The notes under the pieces: generated by a model
Databases searched by the model: none
Told to the model about the DNA's origin: nothing
Seen by the model: only the letters and a program-made list of their open reading frames with translations
DNA from: Paracoccaceae bacterium
GTDB lineage: Bacteria > Pseudomonadota > Alphaproteobacteria > Rhodobacterales > Rhodobacteraceae
Length of the DNA stretch: 64,000 nucleotides
Reading direction: 5' to 3'
Assembly: GCA_028285485.1 (NCBI GenBank)
Contig: JANQPC010000064.1
Span: 62,001 to 126,000, forward strand
Part shown: positions 1 through 9,051 of the stretch, piece after piece
How the letters are laid out: each line of letters begins with the position of its first letter
Numbering within the stretch: position 1 is the stretch's first letter
Program-made: the position numbers and the translations under genes

Positions 1-1578
1 GAACGCATTCTGAAGGCCGCCCACCCCGCCGCAGGGCCCTTCTGGCTTGCGCTCGCGTTCTGCGGGGCCGCAGCTACCTTCGCCGATGGCGCGGCGGCTC
101 TCGCGGCGGCGTGGCGCCTTCCGGAATACAGCCACGGCCCGCTCATTCCCCTGATCTCGCTTCTGCTCTTCCTCCGCCAGCTGCGCGACACGCCAATGCC
201 GGGCGCACCTGTGCGCAACCGCTGGCCGGGCATCGGCCTGATCGCGGCCGCGCTTGCGGTGGCACTGCTCGGGCAATCCGCCGGGATCGGCGATTTGGTG
301 GCCTATGCTGCCATCCTTTGGGTGGGCGGGCTCATCCTCATCGGCTTTGGCTGGCGCGACGGGAGGCGCTTCTGGCCGCCGGTGCTGCATCTGGTCTTCA
401 TGCTGCCCCTGCCGGGCGTGCTTTACTACAAACTGTCTAACGCGCTTCAGCTCGTCTCCGCCGAGCTTGGCGTGGCGGGGCTGAAGCTTCTGGGTATTCC
501 CGTTTTCCTCGACGGCACGATCATCGATCTTGGCGTTTATCGCCTGCATGTGGCCGAAGCCTGTTCGGGGCTGCGATACCTGTTCCCGATCCTGAGCTTC
601 TCCTACCTCTTTGCCGTGCTTTACAGGGGGCCTGGCTGGCACAGGGCGGTTCTGCTGATCTCCGCCGTTCCCTTGACCATTGCAATGAATGCGGCCCGGA
701 TCGCGCTGGCCGGGGCAATCGTGACTGCGCATGGCGTGGCTTGGGTGGAGGGAGCGACGCATTTCTTTGAGGGCTGGGTGATCTTTCTGGCCTGCATCGC
801 GGCGCTCATGGCCCTCGCATGGGGGCTGGCGCGGACGCGGCAGGATGGGGTGCGCCTGATCGATGCGCTGGATCTGGAAACGGCCGGGCTGGGCCAAACG
901 GCGGCCCGGCTGCGGCACACCGCTGCGTCGGGCGCGCTGATCGGCGCGGCGCTCCTGAGCCTTCTCGCGGCGGTGGCCGGGCAAGTTCAGCCCAAAGGCA
1001 CCGCCGCGCCGGTGGATCGGCTGCCCTTTGCGCTTTTTCCGCAGGAAGTTGGAGAGTGGCGGCGGGTCGGCGCGCCCGCGGCGCTCGGCCCACGGGTTGA
1101 GGCCGCGCTTGGCGCGCAGGATTACCTCGCGGCGAGCTTCCAGCGGGCGCGGGATTCTGCGCCGTCAACCGTGTTCATCGCCTGGTATGCCGATCAGGCC
1201 CGCGGCGGCGTGCACTCGCCCGAGATCTGCCTGCCCGGCGCGGGGTGGGAGATCGCGGCCCTGGCCCGCACGCAATTTGATCCGGGCGGAGACGGTGCTG
1301 CCCTATTCCCCATCAACCGCGCGATCGTGCAGCGCGGTTCGGAACGGCAACTCGTTTACTACTGGTTCGAACAGCGCGAGCGCCGGATTGCATGGGATAT
1401 GGCCGCGAAAGCCTGGCTTTTGATTGGCGCGATCCGAACGGGCCGCACCGATGGGGCGCTCGTGCGCCTTTCAACCACAATCGAGCCCGGAGAGAGTGAC
1501 GCAGAGGCCGCCCAACGGCTTGATGCCCTGATCAAGCGGCTCCTTGAGCCCCTGCCCAGTTTTATCGGCGCGCCTTAG
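1..1578 (+). CDS. xrtD: Exosortase of the VPLPA-CTERM type with C-terminal EpsI domain (5' end outside window)
   Basis: The frame is open from base 1, so the N-terminus lies upstream. The first visible residues already carry the conserved YSHGPLIPL region of exosortases. Several membrane segments follow, with the expected catalytic triad: Cys at 562-564 in the motif ACSGLRY, Arg at 697-699 in NAARIAL, and His at 760-762 in THFFEGW. The last roughly 200 residues form an EpsI-like domain with HSPEICLPGAGW. Family knowledge: exosortases process and transfer proteins bearing a PEP-CTERM-like sorting tail at the inner membrane, and the EpsI fusion is typical of XrtD, which serves VPLPA-CTERM substrates. 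No protein with such a tail is visible in this window. The stop codon overlaps that of the facing ugd gene by four bases. The XrtD subtype is inferred from the fusion. Confidence 0.85.
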   Translation, partial: ERILKAAHPAAGPFWLALAFCGAAATFADGAAALAAAWRLPEYSHGPLIPLISLLLFLRQLRDTPMPGAPVRNRWPGIGLIAAALAVALLGQSAGIGDLVAYAAILWVGGLILIGFGWRDGRRFWPPVLHLVFMLPLPGVLYYKLSNALQLVSAELGVAGLKLLGIPVFLDGTIIDLGVYRLHVAEACSGLRYLFPILSFSYLFAVLYRGPGWHRAVLLISAVPLTIAMNAARIALAGAIVTAHGVAWVEGATHFFEGWVIFLACIAALMALAWGLARTRQDGVRLIDALDLETAGLGQTAARLRHTAASGALIGAALLSLLAAVAGQVQPKGTAAPVDRLPFALFPQEVGEWRRVGAPAALGPRVEAALGAQDYLAASFQRARDSAPSTVFIAWYADQARGGVHSPEICLPGAGWEIAALARTQFDPGGDGAALFPINRAIVQRGSERQLVYYWFEQRERRIAWDMAAKAWLLIGAIRTGRTDGALVRLSTTIEPGESDAEAAQRLDALIKRLLEPLPSFIGAP

Positions 1579-2879
1579 CGGCCCACCGAGACGTAGCTTG
1601 CAAAGCCGCCCTCGGCCGCGTCTTCAGGCCCGTAGATGTTGCGCAGGTCCGCCATCTTGGCCGATTTCATCGCGCCGGCAAGGCGGGAGAGATCGAGCGC
1701 CCGGAACTCATTCCATTCCGTGAGGATCACCACGGCATCGGCCCCGTCTGCCGCGGCATAGACATCTTCGTGCCAGCTGACGCCCGGCAGAAGCTTCTTG
1801 CCCTCGCGGTGGCCTTCGGGATCAACAACCCGCACCTCGGCGCCGCCGCCCACAAGGGCGGGCACGATGGTCAGACTCGGCGCATCACGCATGTCATCGG
1901 TGTTGGGCTTGAAGGTCACGCCCAGCACGAGGATCTTCTTGCCGTTCACGCTGCCATCGCAAAGGTCCACGATCTTGTCGATCATTCGGCGTTTGACGAG
2001 ATCGTTGACCGACATCACCGTTTCCGTGATCCGCATCGGCACGGCGTTCTCCTGCCCGATCCGCGCCAGGGCGCTGGTATCTTTGGGGAAGCATGATCCC
2101 CCATAGCCGGGGCCGGCATGGAGGAACTTGCCGCCAATCCGGCCATCAAGCCCGATGGCGCGGGCAATTTCCTTCACATCGGCGCCCACGCGCTCTGCAA
2201 GCATAGCGATTTCATTGATGAAGGTGATCTTGGTGGCCAGAAAGGCGTTGGCCGCGTATTTCGTCAGCTCCGCCGAAGCGAGATCGGTGGTGATGATCGG
2301 TGCATCGCGCAGATAGAGGGGGCGGTAGATTTCCGCCATCACCTCGGCCGCGCGCTCGTTTTCCACGCCAACAACCACGCGATCGGGCCGCATGAAATCA
2401 TCGATCGCGGCGCCCTCTCGCAGGAATTCGGGGTTCGAGGCCACATCGAAATCGGCGTTCGGGTTGGCTTCGGCGATGATTTCCTTCACCCGCGCGTTGG
2501 TGCCCACCGGCACGGTCGATTTCGTGACCACCACGGTATAGCCGTCCATCGCATGGGCGATCTGCTTGGCGGCCTCGAAAACATAGGTCAGGTCGGCATG
2601 GCCATCGCCCCGGCGCGTGGGTGTGCCGACAGCGATGAACACCGCGTCAGAGCTTGCCACGGCGCCCGCCAGATCATCGGTGAAGCTCAGGCGCCCTGCC
2701 TCGACATTTCGGGCCATGAGCGCATCGAGCCCCGGTTCGTAGATGGGAACTTCCCCGCGGCGCAGCATCTCCACCTTCGAGGTGTCAACATCCACGCACA
2801 CGATCTCGTGCCCGAAATCAGAGAAGCAAACGCCTGAAACAAGGCCCACATAGCCCGAGCCGATCATCGCGATTTTCAT
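1575..2879 (-). CDS. ugd: UDP-glucose 6-dehydrogenase
   Basis: A 434-residue protein of full family length. It oxidises UDP-glucose to UDP-glucuronate in the cytoplasm with two NAD+, supplying precursors for capsule and exopolysaccharide. It opens with the Rossmann motif GSGYVGLVSG (residues 8-17), and the central catalytic-cysteine motif GGSCFPKDTSAL is intact. The C-terminal UDP-binding domain contains the FKPNTDDMRDAPS stretch. It lies tail-to-tail with the exosortase, sharing a TTAG stop overlap. The pairing with an exosortase fits the known link between exosortase loci and extracellular polysaccharide production, but that link is only inferred here. A GDP-mannose dehydrogenase is the main alternative and is less likely from the N-terminal sequence. 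Confidence 0.93.
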   Translation of the reverse strand: MKIAMIGSGYVGLVSGVCFSDFGHEIVCVDVDTSKVEMLRRGEVPIYEPGLDALMARNVEAGRLSFTDDLAGAVASSDAVFIAVGTPTRRGDGHADLTYVFEAAKQIAHAMDGYTVVVTKSTVPVGTNARVKEIIAEANPNADFDVASNPEFLREGAAIDDFMRPDRVVVGVENERAAEVMAEIYRPLYLRDAPIITTDLASAELTKYAANAFLATKITFINEIAMLAERVGADVKEIARAIGLDGRIGGKFLHAGPGYGGSCFPKDTSALARIGQENAVPMRITETVMSVNDLVKRRMIDKIVDLCDGSVNGKKILVLGVTFKPNTDDMRDAPSLTIVPALVGGGAEVRVVDPEGHREGKKLLPGVSWHEDVYAAADGADAVVILTEWNEFRALDLSRLAGAMKSAKMADLRNIYGPEDAAEGGFASYVSVGR

Positions 2880-3039
2880 GAAGAACTGCCTGTGTTGTCA
2901 GATGCGCGTGACCTGCGCCAGCGAAACGCCGATGTCAACGAAAGCGGCCGCCCCGCGGGCTATTGTTGCCGGGGTGTGGACCGTGGGGCGCGCCCGATGC
3001 GCACTGGCCGGGGATGGGCAATGGCCCGGCTGCCCCTGA

Positions 3040-4644
3040 CTAGCGCTCTGTCAGCTTCAGCTCGATGCGCCGATTCTGGGCCCGCGCCTGCGGCGTATCG
3101 GCGGGGTTAACGGGGCGAAACTCGCCAAAACCCGCTGCCGCAAGCCGGTCCGGTGGAAAGCCTAAATCCTCGATCATGAAGAGTACAACCGAAAGCGCGC
3201 GGGCCTGGCTCAGCTCCCAGTTATCCGCAAATTCGGCGCCGGGCTGAAGCGGGATGTTATCGGTATGGCCATCCACGCGCAGGATCCAGTCAAGCCCTTC
3301 GGGGATCCGGTCGGCCACATCCAGCATGATCCGAGAAACTGCCACGATCTGGCCTTGCCCGGCAGCGGCGAGATCGGCGGACGCACTTTCAAACAGTACC
3401 TCCGAGGAGAAAACGAAACGGTCGCCCACAATCTCCACGCCCTCAACGTCGCCGAGAACGCCGCGCAACTCTCCGAAAAACTCCGAACGGTAGCGTTCGA
3501 GATCCTGCGCCTCGGCCTCCAGCCGCAGGCGCTCGCGCTCCTCAAGCTCCGCGCGGCGGCGTTCCTCGGCCACGGCGCGGGCCAGCGCGGTGTTCAGCTG
3601 GCTGCCAAGCGCCTCAATCTGCACCTGCGATAGCTCATCCTGTTCGCGCGCCTCGTCGAGGAGGTTCTGCAATGAGCCAAGCTGCGTGCGAAGGGCCGCG
3701 ATCTGCTCGTTGAGAAGCGTGACGCGGCGCAGGCTGTCGGCGGATTTCGCCTCTTCCTCCGCAAGCGCCGAATTGGCCACGGCCAGAAGCGCGGCCTGGC
3801 GTTCGGCTTCACTGATCTGCGCCTCCGCCGCTTCCTCCGCAGTGGCCTGCGCGGCCTGCGCGGCGGCCAGAAGCGTAAGTGTTTCTTCGGCATCGCGGCG
3901 CTGTTCCTCCAGCGCGAGGGTCATCGCCGTAAGCTCCGCATCGGCGTTCGCAAGCCTCTCACGGAGCGCCTCCGCCGCAGCCGCTTCGGCCAGACGCGCC
4001 GCCTCAGTCTCACCAAGCTCTTCGGCGGCGGCGGCGGCTTCGGCCTGCAAATCGGCCGTCAGCGCCTCAAGCGCCTCGCGACGGGCGGCTGCAAGGCGGG
4101 CCTCCTCGGCTTGCACATCAATCTCCGTTCGGGCCTGGGCCAGGGCCAGTTGCAGCGCCTCCTGTTCGGTGATCAGCCGTTCCTGCGTTTCTTCCAGCGC
4201 CGCAACCGTGCCAAGCGCCTCATCCCGCTGCGAAAGAAGCCCGGCCACCTGCGCTTCAAACGCGGTAATCCGTTCCTCGTTCTGGGCAAGCTGGGCTTCC
4301 TGCGTGGCGATCTGCCCCGTCAGCGTGGCGATCAGCGCAGCCTGGGTGCTGACCTCGTTCTCGGCATCCGAAAGATCGCTGCTGAGCTGCGCCGCGGCGT
4401 CTTCAAGATCGGCCACGCGCCGCTGTTCAAGGCCGAGGGCCTGCGCGAGGTTCACCACCTCGCCCGCCAGTTCATCCAGCTCGCTTTCCTGCCCGGTGAT
4501 CGTTTCCTGCAGCACGTATTGCAGGATCATGAAGATCGTCAGCACGAACATCAGCACAAGCAAAAGCGCCGTCATCGCATCCACGAAGCCCGGCCAGATC
4601 GAGCCGGACATGCGTTGCTGCGCTCTGCTGCGGGTGAGCGCCAT
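3040..4644 (-). CDS. MotB/OmpA-like protein: one membrane helix, long coiled coil, C-terminal OmpA domain
   Basis: 534 residues in three parts. A single N-terminal membrane helix at about residues 20-45 carries Asp22 (GFVDAMTALLLV), placed like the proton-carrying Asp of MotB, ExbD and ZorB. Residues of about 50-390 are a very long Ala/Glu/Gln-rich coiled coil. Residues of about 400-534 are an OmpA-like peptidoglycan-binding domain (DGHTDNIPL, NWELSQARA, QNRRIELKL). The partner MotA/ExbB-like gene ends three bases upstream of this ATG, so the two are one transcription and translation unit. Inference: a 5:2-type proton-driven complex anchored to the cell wall. It resembles ZorB of Zorya defence systems in architecture, but no ZorC or ZorD gene is present, so a housekeeping envelope role is more likely. 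The cargo or output of the complex is unknown. Confidence 0.85.
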   Translation of the reverse strand: MALTRSRAQQRMSGSIWPGFVDAMTALLLVLMFVLTIFMILQYVLQETITGQESELDELAGEVVNLAQALGLEQRRVADLEDAAAQLSSDLSDAENEVSTQAALIATLTGQIATQEAQLAQNEERITAFEAQVAGLLSQRDEALGTVAALEETQERLITEQEALQLALAQARTEIDVQAEEARLAAARREALEALTADLQAEAAAAAEELGETEAARLAEAAAAEALRERLANADAELTAMTLALEEQRRDAEETLTLLAAAQAAQATAEEAAEAQISEAERQAALLAVANSALAEEEAKSADSLRRVTLLNEQIAALRTQLGSLQNLLDEAREQDELSQVQIEALGSQLNTALARAVAEERRRAELEERERLRLEAEAQDLERYRSEFFGELRGVLGDVEGVEIVGDRFVFSSEVLFESASADLAAAGQGQIVAVSRIMLDVADRIPEGLDWILRVDGHTDNIPLQPGAEFADNWELSQARALSVVLFMIEDLGFPPDRLAAAGFGEFRPVNPADTPQARAQNRRIELKLTER

Positions 4645-4647
4645 GGG

Positions 4648-5856
4648 TTACCCGCCGCCGCGGCCCAGCTGCTCCACGGCCCGGGTAAGCTGGTTGAGAT
4701 CGGCGCGCAGGTCGGCCAGCATTTCCTGCCGGCCGGCCGAAAGCTCCTCAAGAATGCGCAGAAGCTGCACATCCATCGACCGCAGGCGCATCCGCGCCTC
4801 GCCATCGGTTTCGCCCTGTTGCCCAACCGCGGCGCCCTGCTCCGCCCGCGCCTCGAGAAGCTGGATCAGCCGTTCCTGCCCGGCGGCGATCCGCGCAAGA
4901 TCTTCCGTGGGCGCGCCCGCCCCGCCGCCGCCCTGGCCCACAAGCTGCTGGACCGAATCCGTGAGCGTGGCGATGCGGGCATCGATGGCGTGGCGGCTGG
5001 CATCGGAGCTTTCGTAAAGGGTCTTCAGCCCATCCATCTGCTCGGCCATGTGATCGAGTACAATCGAGGTGGCGCCACTGTCGCCGCCGATATCGCCATC
5101 GCTTTCGCCGGTGGCAAACCCCACCCGCGTGATCGTTGAAAGCCAGTCTTCCAGCTCGCGGTAAAAGCGGTTCTGGCCATGGCTGGCGAAGAGCTCCAGA
5201 AGCCCCACCACAAGCGATCCGGCAAGCCCGATGAGCGATGAGGCGAAGGCCACGCCCATGCCGCCCAGCTGCGCCTCAAGCCCGTTGATGAGGCGCGAGA
5301 AAACCTCTACGCCCCCGCCCCCTTCTTCGGTGGGCGCGAGTGAGCGGATGGTATCCACCACCGCCGGTACGGTTGTTGCGAGCCCATAGAAAGTTCCGAG
5401 AAGGCCCAGGAAAATCAAAAGGTTAACAATGTAGCGCGTGATATCGCGCGCTTCTTCGATCCGTGTGGCCACAGAATCAAGGATCGAGCGGGCAGAGGTT
5501 GCCCCGATCTGCATCCGCGCCCCGCGGCTGCGCAGAAGCGTGGCAAGCGAGGCCAAAAGCCGCGGCGCGCGGGTAAACTGGTGGCCAGGGCGTTCAAGGG
5601 CGAAACCCTCGATCCAGATCACCGAACTGATCAGTTGGAACACCTGCCAGAAACAGGCAAAAACCCCGATCACGAACACGAATCCGATGAAGCCGTTGAG
5701 GTAGGGATTGGCAAGGAATACGGGCGCCACGCGCGGATAGGCGATGTAGGCGCCGATGCCCACGAGCAAAAGCACCACGAGCATCAGCATGATCTGACGC
5801 ACGGGTTGGGTGAACTGTAGCTCGGCCTCTCGGTCCAGTCGGTCTGTCAGCGACAT
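4648..5856 (-). CDS. MotA/TolQ/ExbB-family membrane protein
   Basis: 402 residues, longer than typical ExbB (about 240). Hydrophobic segments lie near residues 22-40, 53-78, 142-163 and 200-225. The last two flank the conserved proton-channel region (LLIFLGLLGTFYGLA and GMGVAFASSLIGLAGSLVVG). A hydrophilic tail of about 150 residues follows, with heptad-like spacing and a Gly/Ala hinge, and ends in a glycine run. It sits three bases upstream of the OmpA/MotB-like gene, which supplies the matching Asp-bearing helix. Together they should form an ion-driven stator-like complex. The long C-terminal tail differs from TolQ and ExbB and is closer in style to ZorA, though shorter. No tonB, tolA or tolR genes lie nearby, so the function is unassigned. 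Confidence 0.85.
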   Translation of the reverse strand: MSLTDRLDREAELQFTQPVRQIMLMLVVLLLVGIGAYIAYPRVAPVFLANPYLNGFIGFVFVIGVFACFWQVFQLISSVIWIEGFALERPGHQFTRAPRLLASLATLLRSRGARMQIGATSARSILDSVATRIEEARDITRYIVNLLIFLGLLGTFYGLATTVPAVVDTIRSLAPTEEGGGGVEVFSRLINGLEAQLGGMGVAFASSLIGLAGSLVVGLLELFASHGQNRFYRELEDWLSTITRVGFATGESDGDIGGDSGATSIVLDHMAEQMDGLKTLYESSDASRHAIDARIATLTDSVQQLVGQGGGGAGAPTEDLARIAAGQERLIQLLEARAEQGAAVGQQGETDGEARMRLRSMDVQLLRILEELSAGRQEMLADLRADLNQLTRAVEQLGRGGG

Positions 5857-5933
5857 GTCCGATGCTCAATATTTTCGTTGGCGCCACGATATAGGGTGTG
5901 GCGCAGCGTGCCAACACGCAATTTATGCGCCTC

Positions 5934-6473
5934 TTACGCCGTGATCGCCCGAACGCGGCGCGCCAGCCAGCTCAGCTCCTCATCCGCGATGCCCAGTTCG
6001 GCAAGGTGATCGGCGGTGTTGAACAAATACTCTGTATTCGGCCCCCGCCCGCCCACGGCATGGGCGATGATATGCGCCTGAACCTCCAGCTCAAGCCCGC
6101 CGCAATATTGGTTGTGATCCCGATCCACGATGTAGGTCACCGCGGGCACCGCGCGCCCGTCATCAAGCGTGATCGTGACCTCCGCCTCAAGATAGGCCGA
6201 AGAGATCAGCTCACGCTCCCGAAGATACGCCATGACCTCGCCCTCCTCGCCAGCCGCCACTTGGAAAGCCAACCCCTCGCAGGCCGCGCCCGGATGGGCA
6301 TCGAGCGCCAGAACAAGCCCGGGGTCATCCATCGTTCCGCGATGGTGAATTGAGCGCATGCAGAAGCTGCGGGCATAATCGGCCAGCCGCGCGATGCGGC
6401 GTTCTGCGGGATCAAACCCCGGGTGCCACATGAGCGATCCGTAGCCGAAAATCCAAAGCGGCGTTCCGCCCAT
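5934..6473 (-). CDS. Gamma-glutamylcyclotransferase (ChaC-like)
   Basis: 179 residues starting at the ATG that gives MGGTPLWIFGYGSLMW. The frame stays open upstream, but the added sequence is Arg/His-rich and unlike the family. The glycine-rich substrate loop YGSLMW near residue 10 and the region DPGLVLALD match the GGCT/ChaC fold. Family members release 5-oxoproline from gamma-glutamyl compounds, and ChaC enzymes degrade glutathione in the cytosol. The gene is transcribed away from the divergent DUF2125 gene (63 bases between starts) and towards the ExbB-like gene on the same strand. Substrate preference cannot be read from the sequence. Confidence 0.87.
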   Translation of the reverse strand: MGGTPLWIFGYGSLMWHPGFDPAERRIARLADYARSFCMRSIHHRGTMDDPGLVLALDAHPGAACEGLAFQVAAGEEGEVMAYLRERELISSAYLEAEVTITLDDGRAVPAVTYIVDRDHNQYCGGLELEVQAHIIAHAVGGRGPNTEYLFNTADHLAELGIADEELSWLARRVRAITA

Positions 6474-6536
6474 CGCGCTGGCCCTCCTTTTTGGCGCACT
6501 GTAAACAGCAGCGCGCGTGCGGGTGAAAGGGGCGCC

Positions 6537-7538
6537 ATGCGGAAAATTCTGTGGCTGATCGTGCTGGTGCCGGTGGGTCTCATTGGCGCGTGGTTCGCCT
6601 GGGCAGAGGTGCTGGACCGCGGGTTTTCCGCCTGGCTCGATCAGCGGCGAGGCGAAGGCTGGGTGGCCGAGGCCCGAGTGATCGAGACAACCGGCTTTCC
6701 GGTGCGCTTCCGCACCCGCGCGGTGGGCCTTGATCTGGCCGATCCCGAAACCGGGCTTTCGCTGGTACTGCCGGAACTCACGCTGCAATCCGATAGCCTC
6801 AGCCCCAACGATATTGCGGCCACGTTCCCCGAAAGCTTCGTTGTGGCTACCCCGGTGGAACAGATCGAAATCACGTCAAACCGCTTCGATGCCTCGATTG
6901 CGGTTGATCCCGGCCCCGCGCTTGGCTTGCGGCGGGCGGATCTTGCACTTGAAGAGGTCGCGCTCGAGTCCTCCCTGCGCTGGGTTTCGTCTCTGGAAGG
7001 CGCGACTCTCAGTGCCGTGCGGTCAGAAGAGGATGAAACGGTTCAGGCGATCACCTTCGCCGCAAGCGCCTTCGTGCCCAGCGCCCCGCTTCGGCGCAGG
7101 CTCGATCCCGCCGGCGTATTCCCCGAAACCATCGAACAACTGACAATCGATGCGATCGTGGGCTTCGATAGGGTTTGGGACAGGCGGGCCATCGAAGTCT
7201 CCCGCCCGCAGATCCGCACGCTCGATCTCACCGGGCTTGACGCCATTTGGGGCGACGCCCGGCTTGAGGCCGCAGGCAATCTGACGGTGGATGAGGAGGG
7301 CGTGCCGGATGGCACGATCACCGTGCGAGCCACGAACTGGCGCGAGATCTTCACGGTTCTGCGCAATGCGCGGATCGTGCCCGATGGGTTCGCCCCGGCC
7401 ATCGAAAGCGTGCTGGAATCGCTCGCGGGGCTTTCGGGGCGGCCCGAGACGCTTGACGCGCCGCTGCGATTCTCAAACGGATTGATCAGCTTCGGGCCGA
7501 TCCCGCTTGGCCCCGCGCCGCGGCTGGTGATCCGCTAG
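6537..7538 (+). CDS. DUF2125 domain-containing envelope protein
   Basis: 333 residues from an ATG preceded by GAAAGGGG. The N-terminus (MRKILWLIVLVPVGLIGAWF) is an uncleaved signal-anchor or signal peptide. The rest is a soluble, beta-rich domain typical of DUF2125, a family common in alphaproteobacteria and of unknown function. The phrase TTGFPVRF after the first 50 residues is characteristic. It likely faces the periplasm. The TAG stop shares four bases (CTAG) with the stop of the convergent extensin-like gene. No regulation is visible beyond the short divergent promoter space shared with the cyclotransferase gene. Confidence 0.8.
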   Translation: MRKILWLIVLVPVGLIGAWFAWAEVLDRGFSAWLDQRRGEGWVAEARVIETTGFPVRFRTRAVGLDLADPETGLSLVLPELTLQSDSLSPNDIAATFPESFVVATPVEQIEITSNRFDASIAVDPGPALGLRRADLALEEVALESSLRWVSSLEGATLSAVRSEEDETVQAITFAASAFVPSAPLRRRLDPAGVFPETIEQLTIDAIVGFDRVWDRRAIEVSRPQIRTLDLTGLDAIWGDARLEAAGNLTVDEEGVPDGTITVRATNWREIFTVLRNARIVPDGFAPAIESVLESLAGLSGRPETLDAPLRFSNGLISFGPIPLGPAPRLVIR

Positions 7539-8134
7539 CGGCAGTACGGGCCGCCGCGATGGCGGGCCACATCGAAGTGGAAATGGCTTTGGTGAAAGCG
7601 GTCGGATTCGGGCCCAAGAACGGTGCCAAACGGCCCGCAGGCGGCGCGGTGCATCCGTCGCATGATCCGGCTTTCGCGCCCCGATCCGCGCCAGTCATCG
7701 GCAACCGTTAGCCGCGCGCCATCCGCAAGCGTCAGGCCAGAGATATCGATGGCGCGGCCCTTGGCATGTTCCGAGATCCGCGCGCCGGGGCGGCTGTTGC
7801 GGGTGCGGCAGGCATAGGAAGCCGCGACCTGGAACTGGCTGATCCCACCGCCAAGCCGCCCGACAGCGGGTTTTGCCCCGGTCTCGACCCACGTGCCGAA
7901 GGCGCGCGCCGTCTCGCAGGTAACAAGAGCGGGCTGGCTGAGGGTAATCCCGCCGATGGCCGTAATCCGCACGGGGTTGGCAATGCCGCAGGCGCTGTTG
8001 CGGCTGGTGACAGGCGGCACGCGTTCGCCCACAAGGCCCGGCACGCCGCAAAGCCCGCCGCGCTCCTCAGCGCGATCCGAACCGCCGCAGGCAACCAGCA
8101 GCCCCAGCGCGGCGATGGCCAGGGCCCGGCTCAC
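7535..8134 (-). CDS. Extensin-like family lipoprotein, probable peptidoglycan-acting M15-type fold
   Basis: 199 residues starting at a GTG that overlaps the TGA of tyrA (GTGA), which fixes the start. The N-terminus is a lipoprotein signal ending in LLVAC (lipobox, Cys at about residue 16). The mature part has the family hallmarks SEHAKGRAIDISGL and HFHFDV, whose His/Asp residues resemble the metal ligands of D-Ala-D-Ala peptidases of the M15/MepA type. Conserved cysteines (LCGVPG, SACGI, VTCET, YACRTR, AACGPF) suggest disulfides in the periplasm. Family knowledge: PF06904 proteins occur widely in proteobacteria, and enzymatic activity is mostly predicted rather than shown. It is the last gene of the coupled hisC-tyrA unit. 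Confidence 0.85.
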   Translation of the reverse strand: MSRALAIAALGLLVACGGSDRAEERGGLCGVPGLVGERVPPVTSRNSACGIANPVRITAIGGITLSQPALVTCETARAFGTWVETGAKPAVGRLGGGISQFQVAASYACRTRNSRPGARISEHAKGRAIDISGLTLADGARLTVADDWRGSGRESRIMRRMHRAACGPFGTVLGPESDRFHQSHFHFDVARHRGGPYCR

Positions 8135-9051
8135 TTGCGCGCCGCCGCGCGACCGAAATCGGGCGCATCGGTATCCTGCCCCGCCTCGATGATCCCGCGC
8201 CGGATCGCGCGGGTGCGGGTGAAGTAATCGTGCAGGTGATCCCCATCGCCGGTGCGGATCGCCCGCTGCAACGCGAAGAGTTCTTCGGTGAAGCGGCCAA
8301 GGATCTCCAGCGTGGCATCCTTGTTCGTCAGAAACACGTCGCGCCACATCGTTGGATCGCTCGCCGCAATCCGCGTGAAATCGCGGAACCCGGCAGCCGA
8401 ATACTTGACCACCTCGCTATCGGTGACCCGGCGCAAATCATCGGCAACGCCCACCATGGTGTAGGCGATCAGGTGCGGCGCGTGGCTGGTCACGGCAAGA
8501 ACAAGATCGTGGCGCGCCACATCCATCAGATCAACTTGCGATCCCATGGCGCGCCAGAGCGCGGCGAGTTTATCCACCGCTGCGGGATCGGTGCCCTCGG
8601 GCGGCGCCAGCACGCACCATCGGCCATCGAAAAGCTCCGGAAAGCCGGATCGGGGGCCGGAATGCTCGGTGCCTGCCAGCGGGTGACCGGGGATGAAATG
8701 CACGCCCGCGGGGATATGCGGGCCCACGGCCTCCACAACCGCGCGTTTGACAGAACCCACATCGGTTACCGTTGCCCCCGGAGCGAGGTGCGGCGCGATT
8801 TCTTCCGCGATCGCGCCCATCGCACCAATCGGGGTTGCAAGCACAACCAGATCGGCGCCCGCCACAGCCTCGGCAACCGTGGGCACAACGCGGTCGCACA
8901 GCCCGATCTCTTCCGCGATCCGGCGCGTTTCGTCAGAGCGGGCGGTGCCGACCACCTCGCCCGCCAGCCCATCCCGGCGGATCGCCAGCGCCATGGACGA
9001 AGCAATGAGCCCCAGGCCAATCAGGGCAACGCGGCTGTAGAGCTGGCTCAT
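8131..9051 (-). CDS. tyrA: Prephenate/arogenate dehydrogenase family protein (tyrosine biosynthesis)
   Basis: 306 residues with the N-terminal NAD(P) motif GLGLIASS (residues 12-19), then VTDVGSVK and the substrate-binding [12 protein letters not shown], all diagnostic for TyrA. It converts prephenate to 4-hydroxyphenylpyruvate, or arogenate to tyrosine, in the cytoplasm. There is no fused chorismate mutase or ACT domain. The ATG overlaps the hisC stop (ATGA) and its own TGA overlaps the GTG of the downstream lipoprotein, so three genes are translationally coupled. The pairing with a HisC-type aminotransferase suggests that the neighbour also serves as an aromatic aminotransferase. Confidence 0.9.
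   Translation of the reverse strand: MSQLYSRVALIGLGLIASSMALAIRRDGLAGEVVGTARSDETRRIAEEIGLCDRVVPTVAEAVAGADLVVLATPIGAMGAIAEEIAPHLAPGATVTDVGSVKRAVVEAVGPHIPAGVHFIPGHPLAGTEHSGPRSGFPELFDGRWCVLAPPEGTDPAAVDKLAALWRAMGSQVDLMDVARHDLVLAVTSHAPHLIAYTMVGVADDLRRVTDSEVVKYSAAGFRDFTRIAASDPTMWRDVFLTNKDATLEILGRFTEELFALQRAIRTGDGDHLHDYFTRTRAIRRGIIEAGQDTDAPDFGRAAARK

Noticed and set aside
3590-5017. Long Ser/Ala/Arg-rich open frame on the plus strand
   Set aside because: It is antisense to the coiled-coil gene; the composition is what the complement of Ala/Glu/Gln-rich codons gives, and there is no ribosome site.
3040-5856. Zorya anti-phage system
   Set aside because: The motor-like pair is there, but no ZorC, ZorD or ZorE gene is adjacent; the next genes are a gamma-glutamylcyclotransferase and ugd.
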